This document shows positions 11,831 to 23,331 of a stretch of 64,000 nt of DNA, one piece after another. Made by a program: the position numbers and the translations under genes. The DNA is from Paraphysomonas bandaiensis (taxonomy: Eukaryota; Chrysophyceae), in contig CBFFRP010000202.1 of assembly GCA_965644295.1 (NCBI GenBank), positions 1-64,000 of the forward strand, written 5' to 3'. Numbering within the stretch: position 1 is the stretch's first letter; each line of letters opens with the position of its first letter. The notes under the pieces are model-generated. The model was not told where the DNA came from. It was given only the letters and a program-made list of their open reading frames with translations, and ran no database searches.

Positions 11831-11979
11831 CCCGACGGCCTAGACGTTGCTTGGTTTTATCACACTAGCACTACATTCTTCACTAGCGCACTCCCTCGGA
11901 ATGGCTGGGGCAATAATTATCCCTAACCAATTAATTATAAAAATTGTAAAAGCTATCTATCTAACAATAGAGCAAAGAA

Positions 11980-13933
11980 CTACATATTTACTTTTTCAGC
12001 ATCTATTCCGCACTGTATCATTCGAACAATAAACAGATCACTTGCCACGTTGACTGCGGTTTGAAATCTTGATACAAGAAATGCAATGGCCTGTACATAA
12101 GCAATGGCGTCCGGTACGCTTTCATGTGGTACTGCAGTCTCCCATACCGTAATTAACATTACAATAGCTACAGCAGGAAAGCGTGAGGTTAGACAAGCTG
12201 TTAACGAAAACGAACATAAATCAGCTTGTACGACGTACCCGCATTGGGAACAGGTGCTGTCCCAGCAGAACCCAGACTAGCTCCAAGACCAACATTTACC
12301 CATGTTGATATATCAAAATTACTCTGGAGTCCCGCTGAATGTGCAAGAAAATTAATCGCACAAGGGAATCCAATGGCAGTTCCGTCCCTACACATTTCAC
12401 CCGTAACAAATTAGGACACAAGCGCGATCAACATACATATTGATGGTCGAGCCCATGGGCAAGATAGTGTTAGCTGTAGACTCTGCAACGAGTCCCGAGT
12501 CAATTGCCGTTTTAATTGACACGGGAAGACTGGCAGCCTACATTGATGACAAATATAAACTGGGGATTAAAACAGGTGTACGTTACTCACACTTGATTCA
12601 GTGGAAAAGGCAACGAGAATGGGCTGACGAATGGTGTACAGCCACTTGTAAGGATTCTCTCCTCCTGTATACCACAGAAACAGCAGCGGAAGTACTACTA
12701 GCAAATGTAGCGCCAGGCCACACACAACAGACACCACGTAGATACCCACAGTCTGCAGGAGATTCACCACGTTTCCTGAACACAAAATTTTTACGTGCTA
12801 TACCAACTAATATATTAGTAAGAGTCAATCACGAGCCAGCTGGAAATACAGTACTTATAAGTCATTGATTATACCTGCAGATGCCAGAGATGCGGCAATG
12901 AGAAACCCAATACAGTACGGGGCAAGAGATATGATCCACCCAATTACAACGTTAGATACCTCTGACATCTCGGAACAGAAAAGAAGCACAGTATCAGAAG
13001 CTGGTGTAGTGCGGGTTCGTCGTTGTAGCGCCACAATTGCAGCACCAAGAGCAAATCCAATCACAATCACACTAATGATACTAGGTGTCATGAAACTCTG
13101 TATAAAACGCATTAATAGTGTTAGCTTTTACTATAGTACATAGAATACAATTAGAATACATGCTAACATAAGCATAACATATGCATTCATACCTCTACAG
13201 AGTTATTTGGTACAAGAGAATTCATAGTATTCAACACTTGATCAACAAGAGAATGATGAATAAGTGCATCATTAAGAAGCATATTATCTTCATCACGTAA
13301 ATAATAATCTTGATATCTGTATATATAAATACAATTCAATTATATTTAAGTTATTATATAGATATGAATGAATTACTTTGAAGTTATATTCATTGAATTT
13401 AATTCATTATGATGAACACATATGACTTTCCCATCAATCATACTAGTTAATATCCCATAATCTTTTGGACATACCATTGTGACTTTCACACCATCATCAT
13501 CAGATTCATTATTTGTATTACTAGCAAATATATAACTAAATATATTAGCAATACATATACCTTCAGTCACAGATAGTATAGTTGATAATGTATATAATAA
13601 TAATGTCTTTTTACCTATAGATACAGCTGTACCTGATGTAAATATGTTGGATATTGATGATATAATATTAAAGAATATCATCGGAATCACAGCACATTGT
13701 AATGAACGTAAGAATAGATTACCAGGTAAAGTAATGAGTGTTATAATATTCTTTGATATATTTGTAATGTTTAATACAATCCCACATAGAATGCCTGTGG
13801 ATATAGATAAGAGATATTTAAGAGGTTCACTGATATATGAGGATGAAGGTGGGGTAGAGGAGTCGAGTGAACATGATGGTGAGGATGATGGAGATAAAGG
13901 TGATGAATTAGAGTAGCTGGTAGAAGGGTTCAT
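11980..13933 (-). CDS. Sodium:dicarboxylate/glutamate symporter (SLC1/SDF family), 7 exons
   Basis: Predicted exons, all minus: 13933-13377, 13316-13193, 13097-12875, 12775-12591, 12537-12437, 12387-12239, 12167-11980. Phases join to one 508-residue frame, close to the family's usual length. Landmarks in order: a Ser-rich N-terminus; LPGNLFLRSLQCAVIPMIFF (TM2 region); GKKTLLLYTLSTIL (TM3); SFMTPSIISVIVIGFALGAA; IGWIISLAPYCIGFL; the re-entrant Ser-rich hairpin near FSTESS; the Na+/substrate signature LPMGSTINMDGTAIGFP split by an intron; GTAPVPNAA (HP2); and RFQTAVNVASD, matching the family's DRxRTxxNV. It should carry acidic amino acids or C4 acids with Na+ or H+ across a membrane. The first Asp of DRFRT is Ser here, which may alter substrate choice. 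It is head-to-head with the gene at 14651, and a GTAT array starts 41 bases from its ATG. Confidence 0.88.
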
Positions 13934-13973
13934 GATGGATATGAGAGTTGATTGTATGAGAGATATAAGATGA

Positions 13974-14460
13974 TGTATGTATGTATGTATGTATGTATGT
14001 ATGTATGTATGTATGTATGTATGTATGTATGTATGTATGTATGTATGTATGTATGTATGTATGTATGTATGTATGTATGTATGTATGTATGTATGTATGT
14101 ATGTATGTATGTATGTATGTATGTATGTATGTATGTATGTATGTATGTATGTATGTATGTATGTATGTATGGATGTATGTATGTATGTATGTATGTATGT
14201 ATGTATGTATGTATGTATGTATGTATGTATGTATGTATGTATGTATGTATGTATGTATGTATGTATGTATGTATGTATGTATGTATGGATGGATGGATGG
14301 ATGGATGGATGGATGGATGGATGGATGGATGGATGGATGGATGTATGTATGTATGTATGGATGTATGTATGTATGTATGTATGTATGTATGTATGTATGT
14401 ATGTATGTATGTATGTATGTATGTATGTATGTATGTATGTATGTATGTATGTATGTATGT
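13974..14460. repeat. (GTAT)n microsatellite with an internal (GGAT)n block, in a divergent promoter spacer
   Basis: About 490 bases of near-perfect GTAT repeat, interrupted by single ATGG units near 14170 and 14360 and by a pure GGAT block at about 14285-14343. It lies between two divergent genes whose ATGs are at 13933 (minus) and 14651 (plus). Long ORFs called through it (poly-MYVC, poly-TYIH) are artefacts of the repeat. Confidence 0.95.
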
Positions 14461-14650
14461 AGAGCAGTGTGATGATGCAAAAACATGGCATTTTTGTAAG
14501 TCATAGGTGGTTTTCATAAAGAAAATCCTTATTTTGTAGTATAGATATATATACAGCGCAGTGAAGTGCGTGGGCATTCAATATACTACGAACATCTGCA
14601 GATATCAAACTCCATTGATTCCATTATATTAACATCATTCAATAGATAAA

Positions 14651-16046
14651 ATGAGTATATTCTTTCTATCAATTCTATTAACTCTTCTATCTCTTATAAC
14701 CTCCTACACTACAACAAATCCTCATAGTCTCTACTCCACTCCATCTCTTCCCCCTCCATCATCATATGAATCTATTGCATTATCTTACATAGAATCGTTA
14801 TTTGATACTAATAATATACATACAATTATATATACATTATCATCTATTGGAATTCCAGATGTTTCGATAGAATCTACTTTCACATTCTATAAGTTTCTAT
14901 TGGCTAGATATCAGTATCAACATCCTCAACAAGATCGATTAGATGAATTAGCCAATCAAATGATTGAATCATTAGAGAGATTTATAAAAGATGGAGAAAC
15001 TATACATTTACCTCCTGAACCTTCTCATTGGAGGACTTATATTGATATTCTGATGCACAATATGAAGCAGTATAGTCATAAGTTTCACGACTATCAAGTT
15101 TTGCAATTGGAGCCACAAGTATTTGGGTGGTCTATTCAGCGGGACACTTATTCGTCGCAGAGCCGTCCATTCATGGCTATCCGTGCTTCTCCTTTGTTTG
15201 AGTCTACGTGGGTTAAAGCATTAGAAGGAAGCATGCAATACATGCACTTCGACAAGACAACTTACTTGACTAATCCTAAAATGGAGTTCCTTCCCTACCG
15301 CAACGAAAGGTTGGTTGTTTTATATTGATATGCATGTATGACGGTACACTGCATGTAGGATATGCCATGTGTATACTTGGTTTATCTTGAATGAAGTTTT
15401 GGGCGTCTTACCGAATAGCTTCGAACAAATTATTGAATATGGAGGAGGAACTGGAGATAATGCAGCCACCCAACACGCTCTGGATTTTAAAGGCACACAC
15501 ATCATTTATGACTTGGCACCAATGCTCTTTATGCAGCGATATTTTCTAAGGTACTCTGGTTATCAAGCGTTCTTGATGACCCCCGAAAATAAGAACACTT
15601 TGGCGGCTCTTGCAAGGAGCAACGTAACCGGCGCAACAACTATTTTAGTGTCTCCGTCGTTTGTATCTACGCACCTACTACCAAGTAGATCTGACGAAGC
15701 GTTAGCGAAAACCCTCCTCCTTGCTACCTACTCTCTCACCGAGTCAGATATGACATCAAGACGAAAATTCATGGAGAGTATTATTAACGTAGGAGTTTTG
15801 TACATAACCGGAAATGTAAACCATATTGGATACAATAATTTTGAGTACATCATGAACTTGACTCACACTCAACTTCGCAATTACGAATGCGCCTTTATTC
15901 CTGGAAATTTTCCCAATGAATTTACGTTTATTGCTATACGCAATGACCTCAACCTATCTTTTGATCAGCATGGTAAATTCCAAAAGGAATATGAATTAGA
16001 GACTGGCAGATGTGTTGTATTGAAAATGAATGAAGCGCATTTGTAG
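14651..16046 (+). CDS. Putative SAM-dependent (sugar-type) O-methyltransferase with signal peptide
   Basis: Two exons, 14651-15309 and 15359-16046, joined through a 49-base intron, give 448 residues. The N-terminus (MSIFFLSILLTLLSLITSY) is a clear signal peptide or anchor. The second exon contains QIIEYGGGTGDNAATQHAL, a glycine-rich SAM-binding loop, followed by GTHIIYDLAPMLFMQRYFL where an acidic residue (D of YDL) would hold the SAM ribose. This motif order resembles the putative sugar O-methyltransferases found in bacterial polysaccharide loci, but I place it by motif only. The signal sequence suggests action in the secretory pathway. The first exon is very AT-rich in its codons, the second much less so. 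It shares a divergent spacer with the SLC1-type carrier. Confidence 0.55.
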
Positions 16047-16560
16047 TGTGGTATCGCTGTTTTGTTTTTTATCAATTTAATCGTTTTCTTGTTTAATGTA
16101 CTCGTTAGGTGGCGTAGTATATAATGTATACTGCAAAGTTTATGTTAAAATTTGTATATGTATGTTTTCCCGTCACGTAGTTAATGCGTTTAACGTTAGT
16201 TAACACTTACCACAACATTGTTCACGATAGCATCATTTGTCACTATCCAAGAAGTAAATAGCAAAACCCTAAGTAACAGCACTAAGTAAGCCATTTTGGG
16301 GACGTTGCCGTTGACCCCCAATGGTAGGGGACGATAACAATATATTGCCAGCAAAAATTAATAACTATAATTAGGCCAAAGTGTAGTATTGTTTTTAATA
16401 TTGAACTATGAACTATTGATGAAACACGCTCCTTTAACGTTTTTTCCTTAGCAAATCATGAAAAAATTTCTTACTTTCAAATTCACTTATCTTATTAGCT
16501 TAAGTCACATAGCATGTATTGTATTCATGAAGATAGTAATATACAATATTACTTGACGAT
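16047..16560. other. Convergent intergenic spacer
   Basis: Between the 3' ends of the methyltransferase and acetyltransferase genes. AT-rich, no microsatellite array, no repeat recognised. Confidence 0.5.
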
Positions 16561-17157
16561 TTACGAGAACTGTTTAGAAACTTCCTCAACGCTGTCATTC
16601 TCAGTTAAATTTCTAATAACTCTGCACGGGTTTCCTGCTGCTAAAACATTTTCCGGTATATCTCGTGTGACAACAGCTCCAGCGCCAATAATAGACTTGT
16701 CACCTATCGTTACTCCCGGGCATATAACCGCAGATCCACCAACCCAAACATTATCCCCAATTGTAATAGGTTTCCCATACTCCAATCCACTTGCACGTTC
16801 TTCAGCATTAATAGGATGAGTAGCAGTATAAATTTGTACATTAGGACCAAATAAAGTATTTGATCCAATTCTTACTGGAGTTACATCAAGAATTACACAA
16901 TTAAAATTAAAATATACATTAGTACCAATATAAATATTATCACCATAATCACAATAAAATGGTGATTGTATATATATATCATTTGATGCATTAGGTAATA
17001 ATTGTTTTAATAAATTCCTTTTTTTAATAGTTTCACGTTCATTTATAGTGTTATATAATAATAATAAATCTCTAGTTGCTAATCGTCTTTCTATTAATTC
17101 ACTATCTGATGCATTATAAAGATCACCATTTAACATTTTATCACGTTCTGTTGTCAT
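16561..17157 (-). CDS. Maltose/galactoside O-acetyltransferase-like hexapeptide transferase
   Basis: An intronless 198-residue protein with the full layout of the bacterial Maa/LacA/NodL family. It has an N-terminal helical domain (MTTERDKMLNGDLYNASDSE), then left-handed beta-helix hexapeptides (GDNIYIGTNVYFNFNCVILD, IGSNTLFGPNVQIYTATHPI), the catalytic His in YTATHPIN, and the C-terminal GDNVWVGGSAVICPGVTIGD and GAGAVVTRDIPENVLAAGNP. It transfers acetyl from acetyl-CoA to a sugar hydroxyl in the cytosol. Length and motifs fit a working enzyme. The lack of introns and close match to bacterial family patterns suggest transfer from a bacterium at some time, but the first third has the same AT-rich codon use as neighbouring gene starts, so it is long resident. 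Head-to-head with the gene at 17736. Confidence 0.88.
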   Translation of the reverse strand: MTTERDKMLNGDLYNASDSELIERRLATRDLLLLYNTINERETIKKRNLLKQLLPNASNDIYIQSPFYCDYGDNIYIGTNVYFNFNCVILDVTPVRIGSNTLFGPNVQIYTATHPINAEERASGLEYGKPITIGDNVWVGGSAVICPGVTIGDKSIIGAGAVVTRDIPENVLAAGNPCRVIRNLTENDSVEEVSKQFS

Positions 17158-17332
17158 GAGTATATTAAATAGATGAAGTAGATTGATTATGATGATGATA
17201 TATGTGGGTTACTAATTGTTTAGTGTAGATATGTATGTATGTGAGATGGATATATAGATATATATGTATATACATACAGGAGCATATACATATACATCCA
17301 CATACTGCTGTACAGACCATGTGCGTCTAAGT

Positions 17333-17452
17333 TTTCGGAAATAAATTGAAGCAAAAATACTCTATATTACTGAAATACAACTACGGCTGGAATACAGATA
17401 ATTGTTGTCTCAATATTAGAGGCATCTTGGAACAAAAATATACAAAGGATGC
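17333..17452 (-). repeat. Dispersed 125-base repeat, copy A
   Basis: Reverse-complement copy of the family also seen at 23073-23220, 33833-33969 and 49922-50059. Shared words are TTTTTGTTCCAAGATGCCTC, AATATTGAGA, CCGTAGTTGTA and GCTTCAATTTATTTCCG. It lies in the divergent spacer between the acetyltransferase (ATG 17157) and the methyltransferase-like gene (ATG 17736). Confidence 0.85.
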
Positions 17453-17735
17453 CACTACGACATGCACACAAGTGGTCATGTACTCTCGTATACACAGCAT
17501 TTTTCGTACTACATAATCCCAAAAAATACCGTTTTCCAATTACTTCTATTAAAAAAGCACTAGTTTTTACAAAAAATATCTATAAATGCCTAGTTTCCAG
17601 CAGGTTCATAATTAGAATTTACAGCACAGATTGTATATATATACACATATGTATGTTTGTATATATATATGAAATCCATCCCCTAGTGATTTAACTGCAA
17701 CATACTAACCACACTATCAATCATTTCTCATTCCC

Positions 17736-19777
17736 ATGTCATCTATTGCATATAAAATGCTACTAGGTATTGTAGCATGCATAATTGGCATTAATTATGC
17801 ATCAATCATGCAAGATTTATCCTCTATTAGATCCGTTAAGATCACATGGAGAGAACGGTTACCACGTACTCAATATCACATTATACAGACATCTCTATAC
17901 AATAAACTATCTAACTATGAAGTAACTTCAATGACTTTGCAACATATTCATAATATCTCAGAATTAGTTTTTGATATTGAAATTAGCAGTACTTTATTAC
18001 CGTATTACTATATGACTCTTATGAGGATATGGTATGTAGATAATGATGATCTTGTGGAAGTATGGGACCATAATATGAATGAAATGCATGCTCTTTCATG
18101 GAAGAATGAATTGAAGGTCTTGAAATTAACACATACAAGGCTACAGGAAATGTGTCGTGCAGAATGTGCTGATGTAATATCAGCTGTTCAGGCGATACTG
18201 CTGATAATCGATACGGTTTGTTCAGAATCAGACGCAACAGACGTCATGACAATGTCACTCAATAATACAATCGAATCACTTTTCTCAAAGGGTCTATTAG
18301 AAGCGGATGTAAAATCCAGTTATGCGTTTGGTCATTACGTAAATAATACGTTGTTAGAACTTAGTAGTCGATCACCGTGTGCTGACTCTTCGTCGACAAG
18401 TCAGTACATATTCGTCAAATCACCGGCTGATATTCGGTCACCTAGTGGAAATCCCACTAGACTGGCTGTTAAAGACACTCCAAGTGAGGTCTATACTCTT
18501 GCGACATTATATGCTAAAATCTGGCGTAGGTCGTTGTATAGGCGGTAGTGGAAAGGTCGGACATCAAAGGAAGTGCGTTAAAAGAACGCTTCATAGGTAA
18601 ACCTTTGCCCTCTGTGTATTGCACCGTCTAAACAGTTATTGTGTTGTGAATTAGTGAAGTATTACGACATGACAGCTCTATCGTTGCTGAATCCGTGACG
18701 TTTAGCACATTGGATATGGAGTGTTCAACAAATAGTACAAAGTCTACTTTAGAGTTTTATCAAGGAGTAGAAAGTGACGTTGAAGTACTGGGCTCACTAA
18801 AAGAACAACCGGAAATTTGTTGGCCTGTTTTGGTGAACATGCGTCACAACTATAATGTCGCTATTGCTTCTGCCGCTATGATGTTGTCGAGTATGGCGTA
18901 CGCCACTGGTGGCAGCAGCAGAAGAGGAGCTGAACTGGAGGATATCTCTGACAAGGAGTCAAACCGAATAAACTTAATTTCGAAGGATATAAAATCTCCC
19001 CGTGTGCTTAGTCTGGGACTCGGAGGAGGGGAATTGCACTCTTTTCTTCTTCGTTATCATCCGTATATGACAGTCCACTCAGTCGAAATTAGTTCGGACA
19101 TAGCCGTAATTGCACAACAACACTTTAATTTGAGTGTTTGTAGTGTGAATCATATAGGCAGTTCGAAAAGTGAAGACTTTACCATGAGCGAGTCCAATGA
19201 AGGTTTTTGTAGATCCAAAGTTATTATCGGTGATTTAGCGGAAGCTTTGCTTACAATAGTCAACAATGGACATCTCTATGACTATATTATATCGGACGTG
19301 TTTGATTTAACAGTTGCACAATGGGATGGACGCACGTATAGTGGTCATAGCAACCCGGGAAACATTCTGAATGTTTTTCAGCTAGCAAAAGACGTTCTGA
19401 ACCCTGAAGTAGGACTTGCAATATTTCACTTGCATAAGGACGAATTGTATCTTGACATGCTTCAGAAAATGCGTGTTGTATTTGCAGGTAATGTACACTT
19501 AGTTTTGAAGTGGTTGCATTGATCATTGTAATGCTTAGATGTCGTGCAAATAGCGGTTACTGATAACTCCGCACTGTTGGTCGGCTCACCAGTAAACCCA
19601 CTTAGATTTAATTTCCCTCCTGTAGAAAAGTATCTGAATTATACCAATCTTAGTAGTAACAGACTGTGCGATGATATCAACACTGCGTCACTTGCAGTTG
19701 AAGCGTATGGTGAGTATTTTGGGTACAGTCCGTTTATTCGTAGTGCTTATCGTTATGCGTTCAATTGTTTGTCATAG
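17736..19777 (+). CDS. Spermidine-synthase-like SAM-dependent methyltransferase (METTL13-like fold), N-terminal extension
   Basis: Predicted exons 17736-18488, 18542-18596, 18660-19487 and 19539-19777 give a continuous 624-residue frame. The C-terminal half holds the nucleotide-binding core of the spermidine synthase/METTL13 group: PRVLSLGLGGGELHSFLLR (motif I), VHSVEISSDIAVIAQQHF (acidic end of beta 2), VIIGDLAEALL, and DYIISDVFD (motif IV-like). The final exon (VVQIAVTDNSALLVG) is the usual closing strand pair. The first 250 residues, after an N-terminal hydrophobic segment (MLLGIVACIIGINYA), match nothing I know. It could modify a protein or a polyamine; the sequence does not say which. 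The exon 1/2 join is the least certain. Divergent from the acetyltransferase gene; convergent with the HD-PhyH gene. Confidence 0.65.
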
Positions 19778-19857
19778 TATATCAGAAGTGTGTGTAATGT
19801 GTAATGCTATGTGACTCGCATGTGTAATAGTTAAGCTCATATTTCGAAACTATTATG

Positions 19858-19990
19858 ATAATAGTCACACCAAAAATAGTGTAACAGCCTAGTCAAGATA
19901 TTGAAAATCTAATCGTTAAATAATTCTTATTTTCAGTTTACAAATAACATGACTAGGTGTTAGGTGTTTATGGTATTCATCTAGTCATCA
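19858..19990 (-). repeat. Stand-alone copy of the MULE-end repeat
   Basis: Matches the reverse complement of 11690-11815: TAGTCACACCAAAAAT, GTGTAACAGCCTAGTCA, a shared TCTAATCGTTAAATAATT-like middle, and CATGACTAGGTG. It sits in the convergent spacer after the gene ending at 19777, with no transposase nearby. It may be a solo end or a short non-autonomous relative. The rest of 19778-20368 holds nothing I recognise. Confidence 0.6.
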
Positions 19991-20368
19991 AATCAAGAAT
20001 GCAAATATCGATTTACATATTATTGAATAAGTTTGAAATCTGTGTGATTGGGGACGCCAACCAATTAGAGTAGTAGATTGAAGTATTTCTCAAACCATAT
20101 AACAATTCAGACCAGGCAACAGGCCAACTGACGACTGAAATAGTATACTGTATCGTACTATTGCAACATATATATCGTTGAGGCACTACTCAAACAAACT
20201 ATTCTTCTTACTTTACTGATGCTACTTAATGAAACAATTAAGAATAAAGTACCTCTCAAACAGATAATGAAGTCATCTCAATCACCATTCATTTAATTGT
20301 GTGTAACCGCATTACGAGAATTAAATATTTTAGAGTTCATAGAAACTATCCTGATTCCAAATCAACTA

Positions 20369-22720
20369 CTAGTCAATGATTTTACCTTGGAAGTCGCCCT
20401 GGAAGGAGATAGTTTGTGATGAGCTAAAACCTTGTGCACCAGTATGCTTCGCAACATAATAAGCTTCATGGAAATCTCCTTCCGCACTCGGGTTGTAGGT
20501 AATAAACATTGCACGCCGAGATTTGTCACTCGTATTCGCTCCAGAGCGATGAGGCAAGTAACCGCTGAATAGAAATACATCTCCTGGTTTACTTAGAACA
20601 TATTTGAAGGTCATATTTTCCTCCGCTTCAGGTGTGATAACTCCTTTAGAATCAAGAGGAACTTGACCTTTACGCCATTGTCCTGGAGCTACCTGTGCAT
20701 GCCGAATCAGTGCCTTAACATAAACAATGCAAGTAGAAAAAAGTACCTGCAGACACCCATTTTCAATTGTCGCCTCGTCAATGGCTACCATAACACTTAT
20801 ATGTTGACTGGCCATACCAATATAGGCGGGTGAGTCTTGGTGAGCAGAAAATCCAGATCCTCCAGGCAATTTAAAATTTATTTTTTCTTTAAAGAGGGCG
20901 GCGTCTTCTCCAAAAAGTTGCGACACAACTGGACGTATAATATCCATACATAGTTCACGCATACCTGGGTTGAATACAATTATTATTGAAAATCTTCACA
21001 CAAGCATACATAACGTAAAACCGTATGTGAGGGCACACCTTCGTGATAATTTACAAAATTTTCTGCACGACAGAGTGTTCGAAGACCATCATCACCTACA
21101 GCCTCCCAATGAAGAAGCCACTTTCCTTGTGTTTTCTCCCACTGAGATATTTCACGAACCCACCCCTCAATGGTGGACGCCGATATACCATGAAAGTCAA
21201 TCAGGTTAGATATTTTGAGGAAGCTATTTTGATTCCAGAAATCTAATTGTGATGTAGTGAGAGGGTAGCACATACTAGAATTTGCATTCAGAGTAGAGAG
21301 TGCATCTATTATTGGAAAGTATGACTCGAGCGAAGGAACATCTTTTCCTGGTACTTTTGCCTGCTCATCCCACGATCGCATTTGAATGTATACCGTATGA
21401 TCAGGGTCTGCCTCATAGGAAGACACCTCATCGGCAGTCATCACACCACCCTGAAACCTACCAAAAATTAAGGACATTAATACCGAAGTGAAAATATATA
21501 ATAAAAAACAATTAGATTTATTACTTTAGAGTAGTTTTTGAAGCATCTGATAGAGACTCATAATACTCCGGCTTTATAGCACATAAATATCTTTTGGCAG
21601 ATATGTGATTCCGGATCATTCTCTGGATACGTTCAGAAAACCCCAGAGTAGCAGCAAAATCCGCACCAATGTGTTCATGGTCCACTATACCACATCCATC
21701 CATACCTGACATATACGATTAACTATATATACATATATATATACATATACACGTATATACACATATAACTATATACGATATATACGTAACACATACATAG
21801 ACATGTACATACATATATATACATAGCACACAAGGCACATACACTTATATACACACATACATATACATATATACATACATACATATCAAGTGGTTGGGAA
21901 GGTGTACATACCGATATCATTTCCTGCTTCCATACCTACAACATGACCGATATCATGAAGTAGCCCGGCAACAGTAATCTACATACATATAAAGCTAAGT
22001 TGATATATTGATAGTTTAATATGCATGTATGTGTGTATATATGTATATATATGTATGTGTATGTATGTAGGTGTATGTATGTATTGTCCCTTCATACACA
22101 CAGCAACTCCTATACATACAGACATATATATATGATATATTCACATATACATCAATAGATACATACATACATATGATTACACTTCGATAAACACACGCAT
22201 ATTCATATATATGCATATGTATACGTACACTTCGATAAACATACACATATTCATATATATGCCATATGCATACGTACACTTCGCTCAACACACATATTCA
22301 TATATATGCATATGTATACTTATATATGAATATAAACGTACGTATTCATACACATATATGTATACATATGTATATGTATACCTCTATAAACACACATATA
22401 CATATATATGCATATATACGTACACTTCGATAAACACATACATATATATCTATATAGGCACACATATACGTATGCATAGTGTCACCTCATCATCACCCGC
22501 CTCTTTAGCTAAAGCTGCAACCTGAAGTGAGTGTTGAATAATCGACACCGGCTCACCAATATAATCCGCCTGTACATAAGCCAAATTTTAAAAAGAATGT
22601 ACGCGAAATTAGAAGTAAACCACTGCAAAAATACATATATATATATATATTTACCTCACCACAGGAGCGAAACGCTGCAGCGATACGTAATGAGGCTGTT
22701 CGAGGATGATAAGCGGTCAT
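20369..22720 (-). CDS. Fused PhnZ-like HD oxygenase and PhnY-like 2OG/Fe(II) dioxygenase (oxidative phosphonate catabolism)
   Basis: Seven exons (minus): 22720-22655, 22569-22486, 21978-21912, 21705-21525, 21457-21039, 20964-20747, 20692-20369. Phases join into 452 residues. The N-terminal half is an HD-domain protein of the phosphonate-associated HDIG type. It has DYIGEPVSIIQHSLQVA (PhnZ's YxxE gate motif and first metal His), LLHDIGHVVGM, DHEHIGADFAATLGF, HISAKRYLCA, then FQGGVMTADEV and MRSWDEQAKVPG. The C-terminal half is PhyH family, PhnY-like: KEKINFKLPGGSGFSAHQDS (HxD iron ligands), ENGCLQ, and PHRSGAN with the third ligand and SRRAMFITYN for 2-oxoglutarate. In bacteria PhnY hydroxylates 2-aminoethylphosphonate and PhnZ cleaves the product to glycine and phosphate. 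One chain here would run both steps. Introns show a resident nuclear gene. Exact substrate (AEP or trimethyl-AEP, as for TmpA/TmpB) is inference. Confidence 0.85.
21715..22480. repeat. Low-complexity, minisatellite-like 5' introns of the HD-PhyH gene
   Basis: Introns 2 and 3 are far longer than the later ones and consist of TATA/CATA-rich sequence. A unit containing TACACTTCGATAAACACA and CATATTCATATATATGCATA recurs about five times between 22180 and 22440. Confidence 0.65.
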
Positions 22721-23072
22721 ATGAGGGAGTTGTTGTGGTGTATAGTGTAAGGATAATAGTGGTTTGGAATGTGTAGTGATGTGAAGATATGAAGATGTAA
22801 ATGTACGTATGTATTCATATTCATATCCATATGTGTTTTACCAGTACGTATCTACAGAGTGTATGAGTACGCGACGTAAGAATACAGAAGTACATAAGAT
22901 TGTAGTGTATTTTCAGTCATCTGGCAATTTTTGAGGCTGAGGGGTACATAATTCTGTAGATTTTACCTCAATTTCCTAAAATTTAGGACAAGAAAACTTA
23001 GAAAATACACTAATAAGAATTCTATGAAGTTGACATACGTTTATGAACAAGAAGAACATACACATACGTATC

Positions 23073-23220
23073 GCCATCCTTTGTATATTTTTGTTCCAAG
23101 ATGCCTCTAATATTGAGATAACAATTATGTGTATTCCAGCCGTAGTTGTAGTACAGTAATGTAAAGGATATTTGCTTCAATTTATTTCCGCAAAATAACA
23201 TGCTGACTGCCGATACGTAC
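23073..23220 (+). repeat. Dispersed 125-base repeat, copy B
   Basis: Forward copy of the family, ending TGCTGACTGCCGATACGTAC as copy D does. It lies in the divergent spacer between the HD-PhyH gene (ATG 22720) and selenoprotein U (ATG 23332), about 110 bases before the latter. Confidence 0.85.
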
Positions 23221-23331
23221 ATTTACAGTCATATACGATACGGCTATTTCCTATAGCTACTCATCGAATATCCAGGTACATAACATCATAGCAGAGTTAT
23301 AGTAACTATATGATCATATAAACATTAAAGA

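Noticed and set aside
13952-14506. Long ORFs of MYVC or TYIH repeats on both strands (also at 28818-29497, 45067-45519, 49930-50448, 57526-58350)
   Set aside because: A tetranucleotide repeat without stop codons is open in several frames; these are products of the microsatellite, not genes.
20369-22720. Bacterial contamination as the source of the PhnZ/PhnY-like sequence
   Set aside because: Six introns with GT/AG ends in consistent phase and local-type AT-rich 5' introns show that it is a resident nuclear gene.
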